NCBI RefSeq assembly: GCF_900110555.1
Contig: NZ_FOEE01000012.1
Span: 97,603 to 161,602, forward strand
Length of the DNA stretch: 64,000 bases
Reading direction: 5' to 3'
Source: Trujillonella endophytica
GTDB lineage: Bacteria; Actinomycetota; Actinomycetes; Mycobacteriales; Geodermatophilaceae
The notes under the pieces were generated by a model. The model saw nothing but the letters and a program-made list of their open reading frames with translations. It was not told the origin of the DNA and did no database searches. Positions 8,478 through 16,103 of the stretch are shown one piece after another. Position 1 is the first letter of the stretch. Every line of letters starts with the position of its first letter. The translations under genes and the position numbers were made by a program.

Positions 8478-8907
8478 GGACCGCGCGACCAGCGCCGTCC
8501 CGCCGCAGGGGGCCTACGTCCCCGCGGTGGTCCACGGCGGCATGGTGTGGACGGCGGGGATGACGCCGCGCCGCAACGGGCAGCTGCTCGTGCGCGGCAC
8601 GGTGGGCCGGGAGGTCGACGTCGCCACCGCGCGAGAGGCGGCCGGGATCGCGGCCGGCAACACGCTGACCGCCGTCGCCGAGGCCCTCGGCTCGCTCGAC
8701 GCGGTGGAGCGGGCCGTGAAGCTGACGGTGTTCATCGCCGCCGTCGACGGCTTCACCGAGCACGCGGCGGTGGCCGACGGCGCCTCGGCGGTGCTGCTCG
8801 AGCGGCTGGGTGACCGCGGTGTCGTGGCCCGCGCCGCGATCGGGGTGGCCACGCTGCCCTCCGGGGCGCCGGTCGAGGTCGAGCTGCTGGCCGCCGTCCG
8901 CCGCTGA
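8470..8907 (+). CDS. RidA/YjgF-family protein
   Basis: A 145-residue Rid-family protein with a GTG start inside the end of the hydrolase gene. It carries the family signature near the C-terminus (ARAAIGVATLPSGAPVEVE), including the conserved arginine used in RidA-type deaminases. It also has the AAxNTLTAVAEALGSLD helix typical of the longer Rid subgroup. RidA proteins hydrolyse reactive enamine/imine intermediates, and RutC-like members work in pyrimidine breakdown. Its presence at the operon end supports an amine or imine intermediate in the pathway. A strong inverted repeat follows directly. Confidence 0.87.
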   Translation: MSEDRATSAVPPQGAYVPAVVHGGMVWTAGMTPRRNGQLLVRGTVGREVDVATAREAAGIAAGNTLTAVAEALGSLDAVERAVKLTVFIAAVDGFTEHAAVADGASAVLLERLGDRGVVARAAIGVATLPSGAPVEVELLAAVRR

Positions 8908-8921
8908 TCCGTTCTGGACGG

Positions 8922-9008
8922 GCAATTCCGCGCTTCTGCCCGGGGCAATTCCGCGCTTCTGCACGGAGCAATTCCGCGCTTCTGCACGGAGCAGAAGCGC
9001 GGAATTGC
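8922..9008. repeat. Three direct 18-bp repeats (23-bp period) plus one inverted copy
   Basis: GCAATTCCGCGCTTCTGC is present exactly at 8922-8939, 8945-8962 and 8968-8985, each start 23 bases apart. Its exact reverse complement follows at 8991-9008, also in register. The third and inverted copies form a perfect 18-bp stem with a 5-base loop (ACGGA). The array sits between the convergent RidA-like and HbpS-like genes, where a bidirectional terminator would be expected. A related array is at 16045-16092. Confidence 0.9.
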
Positions 9009-9018
9009 CCCGGGGGGC

Positions 9019-9480
9019 TCAGGGGCGCTCGCCGACGCCCACCGTCGCGATGTGGTCGGCGAAGCCCTGCAGCGCCGCGGCGCCGACGGCCTTGTCCTGC
9101 TCGCCGTTGCCACCGCTGATGCCGACGCCGCCGACGACCTGGCCGTCGTGCAGGATCGGGAAGCCGCCGACGAAGATCGCGAACTTGCCCGGCAGCATCT
9201 GGTTGATCCCGAAGGCCTCGTTGCCCGGCAGGGCGGGGCCGTTGGGCGGCTCGTTGAACAGGTGCGTGGCGCGCTCGTGACCGGCAGCGGTGAACGCCTT
9301 GGCGATCGAGATCTCCACGCCGGTCAGCCGGGCGCCGGGCAGCCGGTGCAGGGCCACGACGTTGCCGCCGTCGTCCACCACGCAGATGGTCTGCTTGACG
9401 CCGATCTCCTCGGCCTTGGCACGGGCGGCCTGCAGCACGGGCAGCGCGTCGTCGAGGGTGATCCGGAAGACCTGGTGCAC
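9019..9480 (-). CDS. GlcG/HbpS-family (DUF336) protein
   Basis: A 153-residue protein starting at GTG behind a strong GGAGGAGGAGAA site; the longer upstream frame is intergenic. It matches the GlcG/HbpS/PduO-C fold, with TICVVDDGGNVVALHRLPGA near the N-terminus and GGFPILHDGQVVGGVGISGG near the C-terminus. Family members bind heme or corrinoids (Streptomyces HbpS), or are small proteins of unknown role placed in catabolic operons. It is divergent from the PucR-type regulator and convergent with the RidA-like gene. A binding or accessory role in the oxidative pathway is plausible but unproven. Confidence 0.85.
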   Translation of the reverse strand: MHQVFRITLDDALPVLQAARAKAEEIGVKQTICVVDDGGNVVALHRLPGARLTGVEISIAKAFTAAGHERATHLFNEPPNGPALPGNEAFGINQMLPGKFAIFVGGFPILHDGQVVGGVGISGGNGEQDKAVGAAALQGFADHIATVGVGERP

Positions 9481-9641
9481 GGGGGTTCTCCTCCTCCGAC
9501 CTGGGGCCGGGTCGACTGCCGTCCCCAGGACGGGCGAGGACGGCGTACCCCCACACTCCTGCGCCGAAATCCCGCCAGCAATGGTGACACTGCCCCCCGC
9601 GCCGGGTATGCAGTTGTGCACTCTGACCGAAGGAGCGCGCC
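9481..9641. promoter_or_regulatory. Divergent promoter region of HbpS-like and PucR-type genes
   Basis: This 161-base region separates two diverging starts. It holds a GGGTAT -10-like box at 9604-9609 and the motif TGTGCACTCTGACCG at 9615-9629, which abuts the GAAGGAG ribosome-binding site of the regulator gene. That motif matches 13 of 15 positions upstream of the diiron oxidase operon, so autoregulation by the PucR-type protein is a reasonable guess. Confidence 0.4.
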
Positions 9642-11345
9642 ATGCCGCACGCCCACTCCGACGCCGCGCTCACCCTGGCCCGCCTGCTGCAGGAACCAGC
9701 GCTGCGCCGGGCACGGATCCATGCCGGCCGCGCGGGCGCGGTGACCCGCCTGGAGTGGGCCACCCCGTGGGGTGCGGCGCTGGCGGAGGAGGAGCCGCTG
9801 GCCGGCGTCCTCGTGCACGCGCACGCCGCCGACCTCGCCGCGGACGGCACGCCGCTGGCCGAGGCCGCCGCCCGCCTGGCCGCGCGGGGTGCCGCCGCGC
9901 TGCTCCTGGACGGGCACGAGGCCGGGCCCGACGACGCCGCGGCCGCCTGCCGGCTCCCGCTGGCCACGATGTCGGACACCGTCGCCTTCGCCACCGTCAG
10001 CCGGCTGGTCGCCGATCTCACCCTCGCCCGCGAGACCCACGACCTCCGCTACGGGCTCACCGTCCACCGGGCCCTGGCCGAGCTGCTCTACCGGGGTGCC
10101 GAGCTGGCGGCGCTGTGCAGCCAGATGTCGCGGATGTCCCAGCGTCCGGTCGCGGTCTTCGACAGCTCGGGGGCGCTGGCCGCGCTCGAGCAGCCGCAGC
10201 CGCGGCTGGTCGACCCCGACGCGCTGGTCGCGGCGTTCGGCGCCCAGGCCGAGGCGCTCGGCACGGTGGGGGAGCCCCGCGAGCTGCACCCGCGGCTGGC
10301 GGGGCTCGTCCTCGCCGAGCGGGAGCTGGCGTGCGTGCTGACCCCGATCGTGCTCGGCGGCCGGCACGACGGCTGGATCGTGCTGCTCGAGGAGAGCGAC
10401 GACCCGCATCCGCACGACCTGGCACAGCACCGGGTCCTCGTGGAGCAGGCCGCACCGATCGTGGGCACCGAGATGCTCCGGCTGCGCAGCGTGCAACGGG
10501 CCAAGGAGCAGGCACGGGGGGACTTCGTGCACGGCCTGCTGCACGGCCGGTTCGCCACGCTCGAGGACATCAGCGCCCGCGCGGCGCACTACGAGTTCCC
10601 CGTGCGGTCGTGGTTCGGCGTGGTCGTCGCCTCGGGGGTGACCACGGCCGCGGACGTCGACTCGCCCACCCGCCTGCAGGGGATCGCGTTGCAGGCGGCC
10701 CGGCTGCTGCCCGAGCAGGACCGGCACACCCAGGCCGCGATGGTCGGGGACGTGCTCGTCGTCGTCCGGGAGGCCGCCCGCCGCGGGACCATGGGGACGC
10801 CGGACATGGCCGTGGCGACGATCGGCGAGTACGCCACCGCTCTGCACCGCTACCTGTCCCGCCGCAAGGACCAGGGGGGCCGGCCCGTGCGGGTGGCGTA
10901 CGGCCGCCCCGCGGTGGGAGCCCTCGCCATCCCCGACAGCTACCGCGAGGCGCGGTTGGCCCACGGGCTGCAGGGCCGGCTCGAGCTGGCGCCGGTCTGC
11001 GGCTACCAGGAGCTGCGGGTGCACGCGGTGCTGGAGGAGGTGGCCGCCAGCCGCACCGGCCGCTCCTACGCCACCGACGTCCTGGCGCCGCTGCGCGACC
11101 CGTCGGCGGGGGAGCTGGAGGCGACCGTGCTCGCCTACGTGTCCGCGGGGGGCAACGTCAACGCCGCCGCCCGCGACCTGCACATCCACCGCAACACGAT
11201 GCTCTACAAGCTGGACCGGGCCTCGCGCCTGCTCGGCATGGACCTGCGGCAGGCGGAGAACCAGTTCGCCGTCTGGCTGGCGCACACCCTCGACCTGCTC
11301 GCCGAGACCGGCGCGGAGGTGGACCGGGTGGTCCGCCCGGCGTGA
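9642..11345 (+). CDS. PucR/CdaR-family transcriptional regulator
   Basis: A 567-residue regulator. The N-terminal 170 residues resemble the PucR ligand domain, a GAF-like middle follows, and the C-terminal 70 residues carry the PucR helix-turn-helix (GGNVNAAARDLHIHRNTMLY, from about residue 503). PucR regulates purine catabolism in Bacillus and CdaR regulates sugar diacids in E. coli. Related regulators control many nitrogen and carbon catabolic clusters in actinobacteria. It lies next to, and probably controls, the diiron oxidase operon, the HbpS-like gene and the two transporters. A GAAGGAG site precedes the ATG. Confidence 0.88.
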   Translation: MPHAHSDAALTLARLLQEPALRRARIHAGRAGAVTRLEWATPWGAALAEEEPLAGVLVHAHAADLAADGTPLAEAAARLAARGAAALLLDGHEAGPDDAAAACRLPLATMSDTVAFATVSRLVADLTLARETHDLRYGLTVHRALAELLYRGAELAALCSQMSRMSQRPVAVFDSSGALAALEQPQPRLVDPDALVAAFGAQAEALGTVGEPRELHPRLAGLVLAERELACVLTPIVLGGRHDGWIVLLEESDDPHPHDLAQHRVLVEQAAPIVGTEMLRLRSVQRAKEQARGDFVHGLLHGRFATLEDISARAAHYEFPVRSWFGVVVASGVTTAADVDSPTRLQGIALQAARLLPEQDRHTQAAMVGDVLVVVREAARRGTMGTPDMAVATIGEYATALHRYLSRRKDQGGRPVRVAYGRPAVGALAIPDSYREARLAHGLQGRLELAPVCGYQELRVHAVLEEVAASRTGRSYATDVLAPLRDPSAGELEATVLAYVSAGGNVNAAARDLHIHRNTMLYKLDRASRLLGMDLRQAENQFAVWLAHTLDLLAETGAEVDRVVRPA

Positions 11346-11360
11346 GCCCTCGCCCGGGGG

Positions 11361-12779
11361 TCAGCCGGCCACGGGCGCCGTCGCCGGTGCCGGCGCGGCG
11401 TCGGGCACCTCGCGCCCGGCGAAGCTGAGCGCGAGGCCGCCGAGCGCGATCGCGGCGCAGCCGCCGAACAACCAGGACAGGTGGCCGGGGTAGGCCGCGG
11501 CCACGCCGGCGGCGCCGACGGAGGCGCCGACGAACCGCATCATGTTGAACAGGCCCAGCCCCGCGCCCTTCTGGCCGGCCGGCGAGCGGGTGGCGCCGGT
11601 GAGCGACGGGGTCTGCACCAGGGCCACGCCCAGGCCGGCGACGACGAGCAGCACGCCGAAGGCCGGCACCGAGGTCGACCGGTTGCCGAGGAGCACCGCG
11701 AGCAGCACGGAGACGCCGAGCAGGACCAGCAGGCCGGTGCGCAGCACCGGGCGCGGGCCGATGCGGTCCGACAGCCGCCCGACCAGCGGGGCGGAGACCG
11801 CCCACACCACCGGCAGCAGGAAGACCAGCAGCCCGGTGGCCGTGCCGGACAGGTCCACGACGCCGGTCAGGTGCAGCGGCACGGCGACCAGCAACGAGAA
11901 CAGCGTCACCTGCTGCACGAACACCCCGGTGGCGCTGCGCAGCCAGCGCATCTCGACCAGCAGCCGCGGGTCGATGAAGCCGTCGGGGCGCCGCAGCCCG
12001 GAGACGACGAAGCCGACGAGAGCGAGGACGCCGAGGGCGACGGCCGCGAGCGGCGCCCACCCCGGCACGTCCTGCGGCGCGATCGTCACCGCCGTCATCA
12101 GGGCCGCCACGCCGAGGGTGAGGGAGCCGACCCCGCGGACGTCGATCGGCACCCGCTCGCCGCGCTCGCGCGGCATCATCGTCGCGGCCAGGACCAGGAC
12201 CCCCACGGTGACCGGCAGCAGCACCCAGAAGATGGCGCGCCAGCCCAGTGCGTCGGCGAGCAGGCCGCCGACCGGCGGTCCCACCGCCTGGCCGATGCCG
12301 TTGGCCGCACCCCATGCGCCCATGACGCGGCTGCGCCGGTCGTCGGGCCAGGTGCGGGCCAGGGTGCCCATGACCGCGACGGGAACCAGGGCGCAGCCCA
12401 GCCCCTGGACGGCGCGGAAGGCGACCAGGACGGGCAGCGTGGGGGAGAGGGCGGCGCCCAGGGTGCCGACCAGGAGCACCGACATGGCGAGCACGAGCGT
12501 GCGCCGCCGGCCCAGGCGGTCGCTGATCCAGCCGGTGACCGGCATGGCCACGGCCAGGACGAGGACCGTCGCCGAGGCGACCAGCACGCCCTGGCTCACG
12601 GGGGCGGTGAAGCCGTCGGTGATCTGGCGCAGCGGAACGTTGACGACGTTGTTGCTGACGGTCCCGAGGAAGGTCGCGCCGAGCAGTGCGGCCAACAGCC
12701 AACCCGCCCGCGGCGGTAGCGCGCCGCCCCCGCTGGGTACCGCGGGACGGGGGATCCGCGCCTGTCGCATCGAGGTCAC
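11361..12779 (-). CDS. MFS transporter, DHA2 (drug:H+ antiporter)-like
   Basis: A 472-residue major facilitator protein with about 14 hydrophobic segments. The family motif A (GWISDRLGRRRTL, near residues 84-96) follows the second helix, and motif C-like GIGQAVGPPVGG follows the fourth. It starts at GTG, with an ATG three codons later as alternative. It is convergent with the PucR-type gene (15 bases) and divergent from the permease at 12954. Drug exporters of this group extrude cations or small organics; here it may export a toxic intermediate of the adjacent pathway or may be independent. Confidence 0.88.
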   Translation of the reverse strand: MTSMRQARIPRPAVPSGGGALPPRAGWLLAALLGATFLGTVSNNVVNVPLRQITDGFTAPVSQGVLVASATVLVLAVAMPVTGWISDRLGRRRTLVLAMSVLLVGTLGAALSPTLPVLVAFRAVQGLGCALVPVAVMGTLARTWPDDRRSRVMGAWGAANGIGQAVGPPVGGLLADALGWRAIFWVLLPVTVGVLVLAATMMPRERGERVPIDVRGVGSLTLGVAALMTAVTIAPQDVPGWAPLAAVALGVLALVGFVVSGLRRPDGFIDPRLLVEMRWLRSATGVFVQQVTLFSLLVAVPLHLTGVVDLSGTATGLLVFLLPVVWAVSAPLVGRLSDRIGPRPVLRTGLLVLLGVSVLLAVLLGNRSTSVPAFGVLLVVAGLGVALVQTPSLTGATRSPAGQKGAGLGLFNMMRFVGASVGAAGVAAAYPGHLSWLFGGCAAIALGGLALSFAGREVPDAAPAPATAPVAG

Positions 12780-12868
12780 CGAACGTCCTCCCCGTGTCGT
12801 GCCGGCCCCCAGCGTGTCAACAGACCGGAAACGTTCCTACGGCACGCTGCACATTCCACGGTGGGTGA

Positions 12869-12880
12869 GATGTGCACATC
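12869..12880. promoter_or_regulatory. 12-bp perfect palindrome GATGTGCACATC, candidate operator
   Basis: A perfect palindrome lies in the 174-base divergent region between the MFS and permease genes. It contains the TGTGCAC core also found upstream of the diiron oxidase operon and of the PucR-type gene. A TTGACA hexamer is present on the minus strand at 12815-12820, facing the MFS gene. Confidence 0.35.
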
Positions 12881-12953
12881 GTTCATGGACGGTCCCCGCC
12901 CGTTCGGGGACGTTGCTCTCCATCACATTGGGCTCACACCCGTAGGGGCGTCG

Positions 12954-14627
12954 ATGCAACTCGAAGCAGCGCACTGGGTCTTCCTGGCCGGGGTCGTCGT
13001 CATCCTCGCCACGATGATCATGCGCAAGAACATCGTGGTCCCGGCAGTCGTGGCCACCTTCCTCACGGCGCTGGTGTACTCCGGCAGCCTGGCCACGGGG
13101 CTGTCGGCGGTCTTCAACGCCAGCCTCGTGGCGGCGACCAGCCTCTTCAACATCTTCCTGATCATCGCCATGGTGACGGCGATGCTCCGGTCGCTGGAGG
13201 GGCTGGGGGCCGACCGGCGCATGGTGGCGCCGTTCCGGCCCCTCATGCGCAACGGCCACCTGGCGTTCTGGACGCTGGTGATCGTCACGTACTTCATCTC
13301 GCTGTTCTTCTGGCCGACGCCCGCGGTGCCGCTCATCGGTGCGGTGCTGGTCCCGGTGGCGATCCGCGCCGGGCTGCGGCCGCTTGCCGCCGGCTTCACG
13401 ATCGCGATCGCCGGCCAGGGCATGGCGCTGTCGTCGGACTACGTCATCCGCGTCGCGCCCGGCCTGTCGGCCACCGCGGCCAACGCCGACCCGAACGTCG
13501 TCGCCGACCGGGCCTTCGTGATGTCGCTGATCGTGGGCGGGATCGCGCTGGCCATCGGGTACGCGATGGAGGTCCGCAAGATGCGGCGGCCGGCCGACCA
13601 GTGGCTGGACGACTGGGAGACCGCCGCCGAGCGGGGTCTGCGGTCCGCGGACGCCGAGTCCGGCGCCGACGTGCCCGAGGGCCCGGGTGGCGGCGTGACC
13701 GCCGGGGGCGGCGGGGCCGTCGGCGGAGGCGGTACGGCCGGTCGTCCGGGCGGCCCCGGCGGCGGCACGGCCGTCGAGGAGCGCGAGCTCGTCGGCACGG
13801 CGGTGCCGCTGAACGAGGCCGGCGAGCCGCGACTGGTCGGGCACGGCCTCTCGCTGCGCGGCACCCCGGCGGGGGAGCCGGTCCCGGCGGAGGCACACAC
13901 CGTGCACCCGGTGGACAAGCCCGCGGCGTCGAAGTTCTTCGCGCTCTTCGTGCCGCTGGCCTACGCGGCCCTGATCGTCTACCTGATCGTCGCCAGCGTC
14001 TCGGACTCCGTGCCGGACCTGCAGGGCGGTGACGCCGCGGCCCTCGTCGGCGGGATCGCGCTGCTGACGATGTTCGGCGCCGCGTTCGCCCGCAACCGCC
14101 ACACGTTCATGGAAACCTCCGCCGAGCACATCGTCGACGGCCTCGTCTTCGCCTTCAAGGCGATGGGCGTCGTGCTCCCGATCGCCGGATTCTTCTTCCT
14201 CGGCAATGGCGAGTTCTCCGCCCAGATCATGGGCCTGGGCGAGGAGACCGGGCCGGCGTTCCTGTACGACCTGGTCGTCAAGGGGCAGGACCAGCTGCCG
14301 TCCAGCGGCATGATCACCGCCTTCGGCATCCTGCTCGTCGGCCTGATCGCCGGCCTGGAGGGCTCCGGCTTCTCGGGTCTGCCGCTCACCGGCTCCCTGG
14401 CCGGCTCCCTCTCCGAGGGCGCCGGGGTCAGCAGCCCGACGCTGGCGGCCATCGGCCAGATGGGCAACATCTGGTCCGGCGGCGGCACGCTGGTCGCGTG
14501 GTCCTCGCTGCTGGCGGTCGCCGGCTTCTGCCGGGTGCCCGCGGTCGAACTGGCCCGGCGGTGCTTCCTGCCGGTCATGGCCGGGCTGGTCGTCTCCACC
14601 GTGGTGGCGGTGGTGGTCTTCGGCTGA
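12954..14627 (+). CDS. GntP/anion-permease-like membrane transporter
   Basis: A 557-residue membrane protein with about 13 spans: seven before and six after a long hydrophilic loop at residues roughly 210-320. The loop contains a Gly/Val-rich low-complexity stretch, unusual for a permease. The helices with conserved Gly/Pro/Ser segments (WPTPAVPLIGAVLVP and EGSGFSGLPLTGSLAGSLSE) resemble the ion transporter superfamily (GntP, DctM, CitT types) that takes up organic acids. The chosen ATG reads MQLEAAHW; upstream in-frame codons are not conserved-looking. It is followed by terminator hairpins. It may import the substrate of the neighbouring catabolic operon. Confidence 0.75.
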   Translation: MQLEAAHWVFLAGVVVILATMIMRKNIVVPAVVATFLTALVYSGSLATGLSAVFNASLVAATSLFNIFLIIAMVTAMLRSLEGLGADRRMVAPFRPLMRNGHLAFWTLVIVTYFISLFFWPTPAVPLIGAVLVPVAIRAGLRPLAAGFTIAIAGQGMALSSDYVIRVAPGLSATAANADPNVVADRAFVMSLIVGGIALAIGYAMEVRKMRRPADQWLDDWETAAERGLRSADAESGADVPEGPGGGVTAGGGGAVGGGGTAGRPGGPGGGTAVEERELVGTAVPLNEAGEPRLVGHGLSLRGTPAGEPVPAEAHTVHPVDKPAASKFFALFVPLAYAALIVYLIVASVSDSVPDLQGGDAAALVGGIALLTMFGAAFARNRHTFMETSAEHIVDGLVFAFKAMGVVLPIAGFFFLGNGEFSAQIMGLGEETGPAFLYDLVVKGQDQLPSSGMITAFGILLVGLIAGLEGSGFSGLPLTGSLAGSLSEGAGVSSPTLAAIGQMGNIWSGGGTLVAWSSLLAVAGFCRVPAVELARRCFLPVMAGLVVSTVVAVVVFG

Positions 14628-14631
14628 CCCC

Positions 14632-14703
14632 GCCCGGCATCGCGCCGGGCACCCCCTGGGACGCAGCAGCCCCGGGCCGCGATCGGCGGGCCGGGGCTGC
14701 TGC
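14632..14703 (+). terminator. Two hairpins after the permease gene
   Basis: GCCCGGC (14632-14638) pairs with GCCGGGC (14644-14650). A stronger hairpin follows, with GCAGCAGCCCCGG (14663-14675) pairing perfectly with CCGGGGCTGCTGC (14691-14703). No T-run is present, as is common in high-GC actinobacteria. The pair lies between convergent genes and could serve both. Confidence 0.65.
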
Positions 14704-14760
14704 CTGTCCGGGGTGGGACGGGCCCGGCCGGCGGAGTCGCGGTGGCTGAGGCGCGGCGGC

Positions 14761-14979
14761 TCAGGAGCGGCGGGGCCGGTGCGGCGGCGCGGTGCTGAAC
14801 GCGTGCCGCCAGAGGACGCGGATGGCGTGCGCCGCGAAGACCACGCCCACCACCGGCCCGAGGACGCGCCAGACGGCGGGGGCGTCCAGCGCGACGGGCA
14901 GTACGCCCAGCACCAGGGCGACCACGACCGCGCTCCCGATCGTCCGCACCACGTCCGCGCGGGGCGCCCCGTCGTCCAT
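14761..14979 (-). CDS. Small two-helix membrane protein
   Basis: A 72-residue protein with two hydrophobic helices (VVVALVLGVLPVALDA and WRVLGPVVGVVFAAHAI) and a basic C-terminus. The ATG at 14979 is the sensible start, since the longer frame upstream overlaps the next gene as a shadow. The family is not recognised. It is divergent from the coiled-coil gene, 79 bases away. Confidence 0.6.
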   Translation of the reverse strand: MDDGAPRADVVRTIGSAVVVALVLGVLPVALDAPAVWRVLGPVVGVVFAAHAIRVLWRHAFSTAPPHRPRRS

Positions 14980-15058
14980 GGATCGAGTGTTACCGATGGG
15001 TTCCGCATCGGTCTGTGACCTGAGTCTCACTGGGGGTCGGGTGTGCGCAGGGTCATGC

Positions 15059-16024
15059 ATGGGGGGCAGGCTGGCGATCGTGCCGCTGGACGACGTCGCC
15101 GACGAGCTGTACGCGGGGGACCCGGACGAGTTCGTGGCGGACCGCAACGCGCGGGCGGCCGAGGCGAGGGCCGACGGGGACCGCGTCCTGGCCAAGGAGA
15201 TCGCCGCCCTGCCCAAACCGTCGACCGCGGCGTGGGTGGTGAACGTGCTGGTGCGGGCGCACCGTGACGAGATCGAAGCGCTCGTCGAGCTGGGCGGGCT
15301 GCTGCGGGAGGCGCAGGAGTCCCTCGCCGGCGACCAGCTGCGGGCGCTCAACGCACAGCGGGGGCAGCTGCTGTCGGCGCTGACCCGCCAGGCCGCCGCC
15401 CGCGCCCGCGAGCGCGGACGCCCGGTGAGCACCGCCGTCGCCGGGCAGGTCGAGGAGACCCTCCGGGCCGCGATGGCCGATCCCGGGGCGGGGGAGGCCG
15501 TGCTGGGCGGCCGGCTCAGCTCACCGCTGAGCTACAGCGGCATGGGCGGGGTGACCGGCGTGCGGCCGCAGCTGAGGGTGGTGCGCGAGCCGGCGCCCGC
15601 GCCGCCGAGGCGCAGCCGGGCGGGCGAGGACCGTGGGGACGGCGACCGGCGGGCCCGCGAGGAGGAGCGCCTGCGGGAGCGGGAGGAGGCGGCCCGGCGC
15701 GCGGCCGAGGAGCAGCACCGGCGCGAGGTCGCGCAGGCGCGGGAGGAGGCGACCGCCGCCGCGGAGCTGGCGGAGGAGACCGCCGTCCGCGCCGAGGAGG
15801 AGCGGGACCGCGCGGGCGAGCTCGACGAGCGGCACGAGCGCCTCCGGGCCCGCGTCGAGGAGCTGAGCGTCGAGCTGGCCCGGGCCGAGGAGGAGGCCGG
15901 GGAGGCCGCCGCCGAACTCCGCCGGGCCGAGCGGCACCGGACGACGGCGGAGCGGCAGGCCCGTGACGCCGCCGCCGCCCGGGACCGCGCCCTGGCCCGC
16001 CTGCGGGAGCTCGAGGAGGGCTGA
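15059..16024 (+). CDS. Coiled-coil protein of unknown function
   Basis: A 321-residue protein. The first 160 residues form a soluble domain (DDVADELYAGDPDEFVADRNARAA) found in many actinobacterial hypothetical proteins. From about residue 190 on, the sequence is a nearly continuous Glu/Arg/Ala heptad region, predicted to form a long coiled coil. The start is uncertain: the ATG at 15059 reads MGGRLAIVP, and a GTG eighteen bases earlier is also in frame. No enzymatic motif is visible, so I do not assign a role. A repeat array follows its stop. Confidence 0.72.
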   Translation: MGGRLAIVPLDDVADELYAGDPDEFVADRNARAAEARADGDRVLAKEIAALPKPSTAAWVVNVLVRAHRDEIEALVELGGLLREAQESLAGDQLRALNAQRGQLLSALTRQAAARARERGRPVSTAVAGQVEETLRAAMADPGAGEAVLGGRLSSPLSYSGMGGVTGVRPQLRVVREPAPAPPRRSRAGEDRGDGDRRAREEERLREREEAARRAAEEQHRREVAQAREEATAAAELAEETAVRAEEERDRAGELDERHERLRARVEELSVELARAEEEAGEAAAELRRAERHRTTAERQARDAAAARDRALARLRELEEG

Positions 16025-16044
16025 CCCGCGGCCCGGCCCGACCC

Positions 16045-16092
16045 GGGGCAGGAGCGCACAATTGCCCCGGGGCAGGAGCGCGGAATTGCCCC
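16045..16092. repeat. Two tandem 24-bp repeats related to the array at 8.9 kb
   Basis: Copies at 16045-16068 and 16069-16092 follow GGGGCAGGAGCGCnnAATTGCCCC and differ at two positions. They share the GCAG-AGCGCGGAATTGCCCC core with the inverted copy at 8991-9010. Each unit is an imperfect palindrome with GGGGCA and TGCCCC ends. Like the other array, it lies between convergent genes. Confidence 0.8.
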
Positions 16093-16103
16093 GGGCAGGG
16101 GCG

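Noticed and set aside
8908..9018. CRISPR array at the 23-base-period repeats
   Set aside because: Repeats are only 18 bases with 5-base spacers, one copy is inverted, and no cas genes are nearby.
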